Origin: Candidatus Binatia bacterium
Lineage (GTDB): Bacteria; Desulfobacterota; Binatia; UBA9968
Assembly (NCBI GenBank): GCA_036504975.1
Contig: DASXUF010000019.1
Coordinates: 1-34,178 of the forward strand
Direction of reading: 5' to 3'
Length of the DNA stretch: 34,178 nucleotides
Shown: piece by piece, positions 6,909 to 14,964 of the stretch
How positions within the stretch are numbered: position 1 is the first letter of the stretch
How the letters are laid out: every line of letters starts with the position of its first letter
The notes under the pieces: generated by a model
The model's input: the letters and a program-made list of their open reading frames with translations, nothing else
Told to the model about the DNA's origin: nothing
The model's database searches: none
Program-made: the position numbers and the translations under genes

Positions 6909-7991
6909 ATGCGTCTTCCCGTGAACCCGCCGGTTTTGCCGATGCTCGCCAAGCGGGTCGGTGAATTGCCGTCAGGCGGAAACTGGATCTTCGAACCGAA
7001 ATGGGATGGGTTTCGTGCCCTGGTGTTTCGCGATGGGGACGAGGTCCTGATTCAGAGCCGCGACGAAAAATCATTGAATCGCTACTTTCCGGAGCTGCTC
7101 GAGCCGCTGCGGTCCCAGTTGCCCGCCCGCTGCGTGCTCGACGGCGAAGTCGTCGTCGCGAAATCAGATGACGCGCTCGACTTCGATTCGCTCCAGCTCC
7201 GCATTCATCCCGCCGCGTCGCGGGTGAAGCTTCTTTCTAAAGAGATTCCCGCATCGATCGTGTTTTTCGATCTGCTCGCCGAGGGCGACCGGGATCTGCG
7301 CGGCACGGCTTTCCAAGATCGCCGACGCATGCTGGAATCGCTGCTTTCATCCGCGTCGCCGCCGCTGCATCTCACGCCCGCAACGCGCGAATCGAGCATA
7401 GCGCAGGATTGGTTTCGCCGCTTCGAGGGCGCCGGTCTCGACGGCGTCATCGCCAAGCCGGCATCCGGAGCATACGAGCCCAACAAGCGCGTGATGCTCA
7501 AGGTCAAGCACGAGCGCGAGTGCGATTGTGTCGTCGCCGGGTTTCGCTGGCACAAGAAAGGCGAGCGCACGATGGTCGGCTCGCTCCTGCTCGGCCTTTA
7601 CGACGACTCCGGCGCGCTGCAGCATGTCGGCGTGTGCGCGAGCTTCACGGAAGCGAAGCGGCGCGAGCTGGTAGAATTCCTCGCTCCATACCGCAAGAAC
7701 GCGCTCGCCGCTCACCCTTGGAAAGATTGGGCCGAGCAGGGATCAGAAGCCGAGCAGCGCATGCCCGGCGGCCAGAGCCGCTGGAGCGGGGGCAAGGACT
7801 TGTCCTGGGAGCCGCTCCGTCCCGAGCTGGTGGTCGAAGTCGCGTACGACCACATGCAGGGCAATCGCTTTCGTCACACGGCGCAGTTTCGCAGGTGGCG
7901 CACGGACAAGAATCCGGGCGACTGCACGTATGACCAGCTCGAAGTCGTTCCACCGGAAGAGCTGGCGGTGATTTTCGCGGACGGTCGCTAG
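6909..7991 (+). CDS. ATP-dependent DNA ligase, LigC/LigD ligase-domain type
   Basis: This 360-aa stand-alone ligase seals nicks and, in this family, joins ends in bacterial non-homologous end joining. Motif I is EPKWDGFRA, with the AMP-accepting Lys31. The DGEVVV block (VLDGEVVVAK), FFDLLA, LDGVIAKP and the motif V segment (MLKVKHERECDCVV) follow in order. The C-terminal OB-fold carries the late motif RFRHTAQFRRWRTDK. The length matches mycobacterial LigC or the ligase part of LigD. The start ATG 6909 has GTGAGG just ahead. It faces the polymerase gene 8067-9392 tail to tail across a repeat. No Ku or LigD-type nuclease lies in the window. Confidence 0.93.
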   Translation: MRLPVNPPVLPMLAKRVGELPSGGNWIFEPKWDGFRALVFRDGDEVLIQSRDEKSLNRYFPELLEPLRSQLPARCVLDGEVVVAKSDDALDFDSLQLRIHPAASRVKLLSKEIPASIVFFDLLAEGDRDLRGTAFQDRRRMLESLLSSASPPLHLTPATRESSIAQDWFRRFEGAGLDGVIAKPASGAYEPNKRVMLKVKHERECDCVVAGFRWHKKGERTMVGSLLLGLYDDSGALQHVGVCASFTEAKRRELVEFLAPYRKNALAAHPWKDWAEQGSEAEQRMPGGQSRWSGGKDLSWEPLRPELVVEVAYDHMQGNRFRHTAQFRRWRTDKNPGDCTYDQLEVVPPEELAVIFADGR

Positions 7992-8010
7992 TCCACTACC
8001 TCCTCTCTTT

Positions 8011-8080
8011 CTCCCCCTTAGCAAGGGGGAGATTAAGAGGGGGTAGCGCCTTACCAAGGGGGAGATTTAGTGGGGGTTTT
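8011..8080. repeat. Inverted C/G-rich repeat between convergent genes
   Basis: CTCCCCCTT-AGC-AAGGGGGAG at 8011-8031 is a perfect hairpin. A second, related arm (AAGGGGGAGATTTAGTGGGGG) follows at 8056-8076. Similar modules occur at 14791-14870. The position between two converging genes fits use as a bidirectional terminator. The last codons of the polymerase gene (KNPH, stop) lie inside the repeat. Confidence 0.7.
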
Positions 8081-9392
8081 TCGCAGCGCGCCGGCTGCGC
8101 CATTCGCGTGTCGGATCGTCGTCCGGGTCGGGAGTCTCCTGCGGCGGGCGCAATTCTTCCGGAACATTTCTGAGGTTCACTCGAATGCGCGTCCAGGTGG
8201 ACGACCTGCCGCGCATCGAGTCGATCAGCACGTCGTCCACGGCGAGAAGCGCGGCGATTTCCGGGTGTTTACTCTTCCACCTCTCCAGACCGGCGCGGGC
8301 CGCTTCTCGGTCCGGAGAGTTCGCAACCACCAGAAGCGGCGCCTTCGTCCGCGGCTTCTTGACTGCGGACTTCTTCTTCATCGCGGCGCGGGCGCGCGAA
8401 GGCTGCACGCGCGGCGCTTCGCCCTCCATCTTACGAAAATGCGGCGGCCACGGCGCGTCGCCGAGACCCGCCGCCTCGTCTTCCGCCGCGAGCTCCAGCA
8501 GCTTTTCGAGCGAGCCAGGCGCGGCGTCCATATCAACGTGCGGATCGCCAAGCTCCGCGAAGCGCTTGGAAACTGTCAGCACAGTGAAGTCGGCCGGGTC
8601 GCAGTCGGGGACCTCATGCCAGTGAAGCGGCGTGGACACGCGGGCGTCGGGAAGCGGGCGCACGGAATAGGCGGAGCAGGTCGTGCGGTCCTTCGCGTTC
8701 TGGTTGTAGTCGAGGAACACGCCGTGACGCTCCTCCTTCCACCACTTCGAGCTGGCCAGGGCCGGCGCGCGCCGCTCGACTGCGCGCGATAACGCGAGCG
8801 CGGCGCGGCGGACTTCGACAAACGTCCAGCGCCGTTCGAGCCGCACGTTCACGTGCATTCCCCGCGAGCCGCTTGTGTTAGGCCAGCCGCGAAGCCCCAT
8901 CTCCTCGAGAAACGATTTAACTTCGAGAGCAACGCGGCGTACGTCGTCCCAGTCGACGCCGGGACCGGGATCGAGATCGACGCGCAGCTCGTCCGGGTGC
9001 TCGAGATCGCCGGAGCGCACGGGGTGTGGATGGAGCTCGATGCAGCCCAGGTTCACCACCCACGCGAGCCCGGCCGCGTCGTCGACCACGACCTCCTCCG
9101 CTTTGCGGCCCGATGGGAATGACAAGGTAACGGTTCGTAGCCACGAAGGCCGCCGGGCGGGCGCGCGTTTCTGATAGAATGCCTGGCCTTCGGCGCCGTC
9201 GACGAAGCGCTTGAGAACCAGCGGACGATCGCGGATGCCGGCGAGAGCGCCCGGCGCGACCGACAGGTAGTAGCGCACGAGATCGAGTTTCGAGAGCTTC
9301 GTCTGCTGAGAAAAATACAGCTTGTCGGGGTGGGTCACCCGGACCTCGCGCCCCTCGATCGTCAGAACCACGGGTGTGTCTTCCTTCATCAC
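8067..9392 (-). CDS. LigD-type NHEJ polymerase/primase (PolDom)
   Basis: This is an archaeo-eukaryotic-primase-type polymerase that fills ends with ribo- or deoxynucleotides during end joining. Of 441 aa, residues 10-300 form the PolDom. They include the LYFSQQTKLSKLDLVRYY entry block, the catalytic DLDP motif (Asp139 and Asp141 in ELRVDLDPGPG), WPNTSGSRGMHV at 170-181 and the third Asp in VFLDYNQN (Asp228). A basic, low-complexity linker (about 335-350) and a C-terminal domain of roughly 90 residues follow; I do not recognise that domain. The end of the gene lies in a repeat, so the last residues may be recent. The start has two ATGs in a row (9387-9392) and no clear ribosome site. Confidence 0.93.
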   Translation of the reverse strand: MMKEDTPVVLTIEGREVRVTHPDKLYFSQQTKLSKLDLVRYYLSVAPGALAGIRDRPLVLKRFVDGAEGQAFYQKRAPARRPSWLRTVTLSFPSGRKAEEVVVDDAAGLAWVVNLGCIELHPHPVRSGDLEHPDELRVDLDPGPGVDWDDVRRVALEVKSFLEEMGLRGWPNTSGSRGMHVNVRLERRWTFVEVRRAALALSRAVERRAPALASSKWWKEERHGVFLDYNQNAKDRTTCSAYSVRPLPDARVSTPLHWHEVPDCDPADFTVLTVSKRFAELGDPHVDMDAAPGSLEKLLELAAEDEAAGLGDAPWPPHFRKMEGEAPRVQPSRARAAMKKKSAVKKPRTKAPLLVVANSPDREAARAGLERWKSKHPEIAALLAVDDVLIDSMRGRSSTWTRIRVNLRNVPEELRPPQETPDPDDDPTREWRSRRAAKNPH

Positions 9393-9660
9393 TGAACCAG
9401 GCTAACGCTCAGCATTGGGGCCGAGCCGTTTACAGCTTAACAATTCTGGCTAATTGATCTAGTTCTCTTTTATTTGCTAAGATCGGAAAACCGCCACATT
9501 TTAGCGAAATTCCGAGTTAACGGTCGGAAGGAAACCGTTCCAGGCGTTCAAGCGCTTCGCTTCGTTCAAAACCTTCTGCCGTAAGCCCGTCCCCTATGGC
9601 CAGCGCAGCCGCGATGACTAGCATTAATATGCCCCGCCGTACCCGCACCGGGAGCCCGGA

Positions 9661-10968
9661 ATGATCGCTACCCAAACTGAGAAATCAGGGAGGCGTCGGA
9701 TTTTTTTCGGCTGGTATATGGTCGCCGCGAGTGTCGTGGCCAACACGATCTTTTCCGCCGCCTATTTCCAGGGCTTCGGCGTTCTCATTCTCCCGATAGA
9801 ACGCACCTTCGGCTGGGACCGCTGGGTTATTTCAGCCGCCATGTCGCTGCGCCAGTTGGAGTCCGGCATTGTCAGTCCCGCTGTCGGCTTCCTGCTGGAC
9901 CGCTTCAGCGCGCGTAAATTGATTTTCTGGAGCGCCGTCATCTCGGGCGCCGGCTTCGTCGGCCTCGGCTTCACCACCGGCATCGTCACGTTTTTTCTCT
10001 GCTTCGTGGTCATTTCACTGGGAGCATCCGGCGTCAGCCACGCGGTCACCTGGCCCGTGATCATCTCGCGGTGGTTTCGTCGCAACCGCGGCCTGGCCAC
10101 GGGGCTTGCGGTAACCGGTCCCATCTTCGGCTCGCCCCTCGTCATACTGAACACGCAGATCGAGGAGGCATACGGCTGGAGGATCGTCCTGTTCGGCTAC
10201 GGCGCCTTGGTCTTGGTCGGTGTCACCTTGCTCAGCATGCTGGTGCGCGACCGACCGGAGCCCTATGGTTTGCGGCCGGATGGCGACCCGCCGGAGGAGG
10301 GCGCCTCCATTGAACATTCTACCGGCTCATCGCGCCGGCGAACGGATGCCGGGTTGACGCTCCGCGCGGTGCTCCACACCAAAGAGTTCTGGCTGTTCAC
10401 GGGCTACTTGTCGGGTAACTTCGCCGTGAACTCCGCGGTCCAAGGCCACATGATTCCCTATTTCCAGCAAGACATTGGATTTACCGCGGCCTGGGCGGCC
10501 GTGGTCATGTCCATTGTCTTTACCATCAGCGGCATCGGGCGCATCGGCGGCGGCTATCTGCTGGACAGGATGGACTATCGCCTCGTCCTGGCAGTCGTCG
10601 CCGCAATGATGGGCCTTTCGCTGTTGTACCTCCAGGTCGTGGACGTAAAAACGGTCCCGGCCACATTGCCGTTCGCGCTGCTGTTCGGCGTCAGCTTCGG
10701 CTGCCTCGTTCCCATGCGCGGCGCCGTCGGCAGCATTATGTTCGGCACCCGGACCATCGGAGGAGTCTTGGGCCTTCTGCAGGGGGGCTCCATTGTGGCG
10801 GGGGTCATCGGCCCGTTGGTCATGGGCATCACCTTCGACCTGCACGGAAACTATTCCGCCGCCATCTGGGGACTCATCGTCATCAGCGCTTTCATGGTGC
10901 CGGTGTCCCTGGCCATGGCTTCGCCCGCCGAGTTGGCCAAGCGAATTGGGCGGCAGCGGATCGACTAG
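9661..10968 (+). CDS. MFS transporter, monocarboxylate/oxalate-formate type
   Basis: This 435-aa inner-membrane carrier has about 12 hydrophobic helices in two halves, split by a charged loop at about residues 205-235. The start FFGWYMVAASVVANTIF and the segment FQGFGVLILPIERTFGWDR are characteristic of the OFA/monocarboxylate branch of the MFS. DRPEPYGLRPDGD marks the end of the first half. The second half begins with an amphipathic stretch (LRAVLHTKEFWLFTGYL). It probably moves a small carboxylate, in line with the carboxylate-handling genes to the right. ATG 9661 has only a weak purine-rich site (CGGGAG). The gene converges on the RNase H gene, with a palindromic terminator between them. 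Confidence 0.9.
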   Translation: MIATQTEKSGRRRIFFGWYMVAASVVANTIFSAAYFQGFGVLILPIERTFGWDRWVISAAMSLRQLESGIVSPAVGFLLDRFSARKLIFWSAVISGAGFVGLGFTTGIVTFFLCFVVISLGASGVSHAVTWPVIISRWFRRNRGLATGLAVTGPIFGSPLVILNTQIEEAYGWRIVLFGYGALVLVGVTLLSMLVRDRPEPYGLRPDGDPPEEGASIEHSTGSSRRRTDAGLTLRAVLHTKEFWLFTGYLSGNFAVNSAVQGHMIPYFQQDIGFTAAWAAVVMSIVFTISGIGRIGGGYLLDRMDYRLVLAVVAAMMGLSLLYLQVVDVKTVPATLPFALLFGVSFGCLVPMRGAVGSIMFGTRTIGGVLGLLQGGSIVAGVIGPLVMGITFDLHGNYSAAIWGLIVISAFMVPVSLAMASPAELAKRIGRQRID

Positions 10969-10985
10969 CAGGCTGCTGAAAAAGT
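10968..10985 (+). repeat. Solo copy of the MITE terminal sequence
   Basis: GCAGGCTGCTGAAAAAGT begins at the last base of the MFS stop codon and repeats the left end of the MITE at 5475. No matching right arm is seen within 200 bases. In both places the sequence sits exactly at a gene's stop codon. Confidence 0.7.
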
Positions 10986-10998
10986 CCCCATAAATTAC

Positions 10999-11060
10999 AA
11001 GGATGAATTATGAAAGCTGAAAACGGAAATTTCCGCTTTCATCCTTCCGCCTTCATCCTT
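10999..11060. terminator. Palindromic element, likely bidirectional terminator
   Basis: AAGGATGAA at 10999 pairs with TTCATCCTT ending at 11060. An inner pair (ATGAAAGC with GCTTTCAT) and a central CGGAAATTTCCG complete a nested hairpin. It lies between the convergent MFS and RNase H genes. Confidence 0.65.
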
Positions 11061-11074
11061 ATTCTTTCGCGCGA

Positions 11075-11830
11075 TCACCCCGCCCGCATCTTGAGCAGCG
11101 TTGGAATATCCATCGTCTCCTCATACAGCCGCAGTTCCGTTTCTTTGCTCTGCGCCGCGAGCATGGCCATGCGGTCGGCGAGCTCGTTGCCTTCGGTGCC
11201 GGCGTGGCCGGCGACGTGGGTGAGGTTCACTTTGTCTGCAATGCGCCGGTAGATCGCGTAACAGTCCTGGATAATTTCCAGGTTCTTGATATCACCGCCG
11301 GATTTTTTCCAGCCTTTTTTTTTCCACCCCGCCGCCCAGCTGCGAACGCAGTTGAGGGAGTACGCCGAGTCGCTGCACACCTCGACGGTGTTGCCGGTCC
11401 TGATTTCCGCTTCGGCCATGCGGAGCGCGTGATAGAGCGCGTTCAGCTCGGCGGTATTGTTGGTGCCCATGGGGTTGTGCAGGCCATACCACAACTCAGC
11501 GAGTTTGCCGGCTTGGTACACGACGATGCCGGAGCCGGCATTGCCGGGGTTCGGCTCACAAGCACCATCGCAGTAGATGCTGACATCGAATTGATGGGCG
11601 GTATGCGTGGCGCGGCGTGCGCCGGCCGATGTGCTGGCTTTTTGCCTGCCGGCTGTTTTGGGCGGAGCGCTTGCGGTGCCGCCGCGAAAGGCCTGCTCGG
11701 CTTGCGCGCGGGTCGGGAACGACTTGAAGCGCGCCCCGGCATATTTCTCCACGGCCCGCTGAGTGGTCGCCCAATCCGTGAATACGCCGGTCTGCCGTCC
11801 TGCCCATACCACGTAAAATTTTTGCGCCAT
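11075..11830 (-). CDS. rnhA: Ribonuclease HI with N-terminal viroplasmin domain
   Basis: This enzyme cuts the RNA strand of RNA-DNA hybrids. Residues 4-50 form a viroplasmin-like hybrid-binding domain (KFYVVWAGRQTGVFTDW, then FPTRAQAEQAF), the fold also found at the front of eukaryotic RNase H1. A Lys/Ala/Thr-rich linker (about 51-78) leads to the catalytic domain. The active-site acids are Asp88 (YCDGACEPNPG), Glu128 (TNNTAELNAL), Asp154 (CSDSAYS) and Asp219 (GNELADRMA), with the flexible His209 in HVAGHAG. All are present, so it should be active. The length of 251 aa fits two-domain RNases HI. It stands alone and ends toward the MFS gene. Confidence 0.93.
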   Translation of the reverse strand: MAQKFYVVWAGRQTGVFTDWATTQRAVEKYAGARFKSFPTRAQAEQAFRGGTASAPPKTAGRQKASTSAGARRATHTAHQFDVSIYCDGACEPNPGNAGSGIVVYQAGKLAELWYGLHNPMGTNNTAELNALYHALRMAEAEIRTGNTVEVCSDSAYSLNCVRSWAAGWKKKGWKKSGGDIKNLEIIQDCYAIYRRIADKVNLTHVAGHAGTEGNELADRMAMLAAQSKETELRLYEETMDIPTLLKMRAG

Positions 11831-11979
11831 GCCGAGTCTATGTGCCTCCTGTGAAATTAGTCGTTGAAGAGTTGACGTCAGACTTCGACGAGTTCGACTG
11901 GTGGACTCTTTTCACTTTCCGAGTATATCGATCACCAACCATTCTTTCCATTCTTAATTTTCGCGAGTTCCCGCCACGA

Positions 11980-12042
11980 AGCTCCGGCGATTGTTCTGTC
12001 CCTCGTTCCCAGATGCTCCTCAGTGCGGTCATAGACATCGCC
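11980..12042 (-). pseudogene. Rieske oxygenase C-terminal remnant C
   Basis: The minus strand encodes DVYDRTEEHLGTRDRTIAG, matching the conserved tail block of Rieske alpha subunits (FDRTKENLGASD in the gene at 22648 and YDRTKEHLGASD in remnant A). Nothing recognisable lies on either side. The 300-base gap between the RNase H gene and the bicupin contains no other feature I can support. Confidence 0.65.
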
Positions 12043-12134
12043 ACAAGTAGATTCAACACCTCGGATAAATTGCGCTATTATTTGGCGTCTGATAGGCAGA
12101 GCATTGTTCCACATCTTTTTGTCGGGGAGGAACC

Positions 12135-13274
12135 ATGGTCAAGGAGCGTTTTGCGGGCGTGATGCTCACGCCGTTTGAACAGTGGGTGCAGTCCGAGGGA
12201 CTGAAGGTTATCACGACCCACACGATCGCCGACGTCCTGACGGAAGAACTCGAGCCCTGGGAGCGGACCGGCTGCCGGGGGGCGCTGCTGGATATGACGC
12301 ACGATCCCTCGGACAAGGTCATGATCAACAACCAGGGAACGACCCGCTATCTCATCGAGATCCCGCCGCAGGGCGTGTTCAAGGCCGAGAAGCACATGTA
12401 CGAGGAGATCTTCTACGTCGTGAAGGGACGCGGCGCCACCGTCGTCTGGAACGAGGGAAGCCCCAAGCTGACTTTCGAATGGCAGGAGGACAGCGCCTTC
12501 GCCATACCCTTGAACGCGTGGCATGAGATCTACAACGGGAGCGGAACTGAGACTGTCCGGCTCTACGCCGCGACCAACATGCCGGCCCCTTTCAATCTCT
12601 ACGGCAGTCCCGAGTTCGTCTTCAATTGCTCCACGAGCTTCAGCGACCGTTTTGATCCCACCGACAAGCGGTACTTCAGCGGCGAGTCGATCAAGCTGGA
12701 GGACCGGGTCACGCAGTCGAATTTCATCCCCAGCGTGACGCAGATGGCCCTCGACAACTGGGCGTACCGCGGGCCGGGTACCAACATGAATGTTCTGATG
12801 GCCGGCGGCCGCTTCATCTGCCACGTGTCGGAGTTCCCTGCCGCGTCGTACAAAAAGGCGCACGGCTTCGCGAGCGGGGTGACCACGGGCGGCCGCAACC
12901 GAACCGGCCTCGTGTCGGAGAACAGCTACCTCTTTCTCAGCGGTGAAGGCTACGACCTCCAGTGGGCGCCGGGAGTGAAGCCGGGCCCAGGTGTAGAGTG
13001 GAAGCGGTTTGGCTTCAAAAAAGGCTCGCTGATGACGAATGGGCGTGGCGGCCATCAGCACTTCAATCCCAGCGGTGAGCGCGCGCGTTACCTGGTCCTC
13101 CGCTACGGCAATGACCGGTTCGGCATGCGGGGCGAGCAAAATCCGGGGCGTGAGAGATTCGGAGCGCGCCGGCCCCAAATCGAGTACGAGGACGAGGAGC
13201 CGCGCATCCGGGCGCTCTTTGAGGAAGAATGCGCAAAGCGCGGCGTGAGGTCCAAAATGCCGCCCGTATGTTGA
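12135..13274 (+). CDS. Bicupin protein, type 1 (379 aa)
   Basis: Two cupin barrels lie in one chain. The first spans about residues 65-145: IEIPPQGVFKAEKHMYEEIFYVVKG, with His87 and Glu90 or Glu91, and the second His in NAWHEIYNG (His130). The second barrel spans about 220-330 and has GGHQHFNPSGE. The C-terminal IEYEDEEP motif and KMPPV end match the 379-aa protein at 30402-31541. Bicupins include ring-cleaving dioxygenases such as gentisate dioxygenase, but these motifs do not fix the reaction. ATG 12135 follows GGGGAGG at 12124-12130. The gene faces a Rieske oxygenase gene 44 bases away. Product: cytoplasmic, probably metal-binding; function unknown. Confidence 0.82.
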   Translation: MVKERFAGVMLTPFEQWVQSEGLKVITTHTIADVLTEELEPWERTGCRGALLDMTHDPSDKVMINNQGTTRYLIEIPPQGVFKAEKHMYEEIFYVVKGRGATVVWNEGSPKLTFEWQEDSAFAIPLNAWHEIYNGSGTETVRLYAATNMPAPFNLYGSPEFVFNCSTSFSDRFDPTDKRYFSGESIKLEDRVTQSNFIPSVTQMALDNWAYRGPGTNMNVLMAGGRFICHVSEFPAASYKKAHGFASGVTTGGRNRTGLVSENSYLFLSGEGYDLQWAPGVKPGPGVEWKRFGFKKGSLMTNGRGGHQHFNPSGERARYLVLRYGNDRFGMRGEQNPGRERFGARRPQIEYEDEEPRIRALFEEECAKRGVRSKMPPVC

Positions 13275-13318
13275 CAACGAACTCCAGCAACACCCGCGCG
13301 ATGTTTGGCTGCGAGAAA

Positions 13319-14692
13319 TTATTTCGCGGTGGAGACAGGTTGCCCCGAAATCGCGGCGGCCGCGACTTTCCGGCCTGTGTTCCGGAGCAGCTCTCTGTCG
13401 GCCTCGGGGGTTTCCGCCGGCGGAACGCGAAGCACCGTGTTTCTGCAATAAGTCGCGATAGGATTCCCGACGGACGAGACGGCCCGCCTTGGATCTTTAC
13501 CGCTCTGCAACGCGCGAATTCCCTCCCGCAACAGCTTCCGAACGAGGGTCACCCCGCGATCCGTGGCGCCCAGGTGTTCCAATGCGTGGACGGCGATCGG
13601 GCGCTGGCTCTCTTGCGCCTCGTAGTCCCCCGGCTGGCGTTGACGCTCTTCATGGGTTCGACTGATGGACTGCGAGCTTCTCAGCGGGCGCGCGACAGAG
13701 CGCTGCTCTGCATTCTCCGGCGCATAGCGGAACTGGTACGCGAGCGTATGGGTGTCATCGACCGGAACCGTCCAGGCGGTCATGTACAGCGGACCGAAAT
13801 CCAGCTCTTCCGTGGGCCGAAAGCGGCTCGGCGCAAACTGGTCGACGTTGGGCATGATGTAGTCGCCCAGACGTACCCAAACTAAATCACCTACTCGCCG
13901 AGTGTGGATACCGATCACGCCGACCGGGCTTTCCTGCCACTCGAGCACCCTTGAACGAAAGCCCTCCCGAATCGCCGCGACATCAACCTCGAATTCTTTG
14001 AGCCCGACGTTGAAGTAATCCTCCGAAGGCCCCCCGTTCACGCTCGGACGGTAGCGATCCAGCTTTGCGCGCGCCTCCTCCGGGTCGTGAAGAAAGACAA
14101 AGTGCGCCTGGTCCGCGTTATTCTCCGCCAACTGCAACCAGTTGCAGTCATAGATGAATTTCTGTTCCGTTTCTCCGCCCGGCACCATGCGGTAGCCCGG
14201 CAGTTCGAATGAATCATAGATCGGAAACTCGGGACGATGCTCCGGGGGCCCCATGTAGGCAAAGATCAGCCCCTTGTACTCGATGGTCGGGTAGGCGCCA
14301 TGGAAAAATCGGTCTTTAAAGGTGCTCTCGGGCGGCTCCCCCGGCGTCTCCAGCACTCGGCCGTCCACGTCGTAGAGCCAGCCGTGATAGCAGCAGCGAA
14401 TTCCGCAGCGCTCGACCATGCCAAATTCCAGCGACGTGCCGCGGTGGCTACAGTGCAGCTCGAGAAGTCCGATTTTTCCGCGGCCGTCGCGAAAAAGTAC
14501 GAGGTCCTCGCCCATGATCCGAATGCGCTTCGGCAGGTCTTTTAGTTCCGCGGTCATCCCCACCGGATGCCAGAAGCGGCGCAGATATTCACCGCACGGT
14601 GTTCCGGGCCCAACTTCGGTCAGCTCCCTGTCATGCTCCGGGACCTCTCTATGGTAGTAGCCGCTGAACGGCTCCTTGATCAGCTGCGCCAT
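13319..14692 (-). CDS. Rieske non-heme iron oxygenase, alpha subunit (phthalate-dioxygenase type) 1
   Basis: This 457-aa oxygenase subunit inserts oxygen into aromatic or related compounds and needs electrons from a separate reductase. The Rieske cluster ligands are Cys81/His83 (CSHRG) and Cys100/His103 (CCYHGW). The mononuclear iron site is ENNADQAHFVFLH, with Asp194, His197 and His202. The start LTEVGPGTPCGEYLRRFWHP is the signature of the phthalate 4,5-dioxygenase group. The tail has EHLGATDRGV and a long 60-residue extension after it. Two remnants elsewhere match this tail block. A TAXI-type binding protein gene lies upstream on the same strand, separated by hairpins. No ferredoxin or reductase gene is nearby. 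The substrate is unknown. Confidence 0.92.
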   Translation of the reverse strand: MAQLIKEPFSGYYHREVPEHDRELTEVGPGTPCGEYLRRFWHPVGMTAELKDLPKRIRIMGEDLVLFRDGRGKIGLLELHCSHRGTSLEFGMVERCGIRCCYHGWLYDVDGRVLETPGEPPESTFKDRFFHGAYPTIEYKGLIFAYMGPPEHRPEFPIYDSFELPGYRMVPGGETEQKFIYDCNWLQLAENNADQAHFVFLHDPEEARAKLDRYRPSVNGGPSEDYFNVGLKEFEVDVAAIREGFRSRVLEWQESPVGVIGIHTRRVGDLVWVRLGDYIMPNVDQFAPSRFRPTEELDFGPLYMTAWTVPVDDTHTLAYQFRYAPENAEQRSVARPLRSSQSISRTHEERQRQPGDYEAQESQRPIAVHALEHLGATDRGVTLVRKLLREGIRALQSGKDPRRAVSSVGNPIATYCRNTVLRVPPAETPEADRELLRNTGRKVAAAAISGQPVSTAK

Positions 14693-14790
14693 CGCCTCGT
14701 CCTTCCGTCCGGTTTCAAAATGGTTCTAGTGTCCTGGAATTAAAGTTCACTTAAGAATTGCAATATATGACGACGGCTGACTCACCCTAA

Positions 14791-14870
14791 ATCCCCCTTG
14801 ATCCCCCTTTTTCAAAGGGGGAATTTTTCTCCGCTACTCCGTTAACCCCTCTTTGATAAAGAGGGGAAGG
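14791..14870. repeat. C/G-rich hairpins between the TAXI and Rieske genes
   Basis: Two hairpins occur: CCCCCTTTTTCAAAGGGGG at 14803-14821, and CCCCTCTTT-GAT-AAAGAGGGG at 14846-14866. They resemble the repeat at 8011-8080. They lie downstream of the TAXI gene (minus strand), so they may end its transcript before the next gene. The rest of the 272-base gap shows nothing else. Confidence 0.65.
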
Positions 14871-14964
14871 GGAGATTTTTCGCCCGAACGATGCAGCAAT
14901 GATTCCACGAACTTTAGATACACCACACTAGCCCTCTGTCTATTGAAACGCCACATCGCCCAAT

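Noticed and set aside
12078..13448. 456-aa minus-strand frame opposite the bicupin
   Set aside because: It is long because of high G+C; the cupin motifs and ribosome site support the plus strand.
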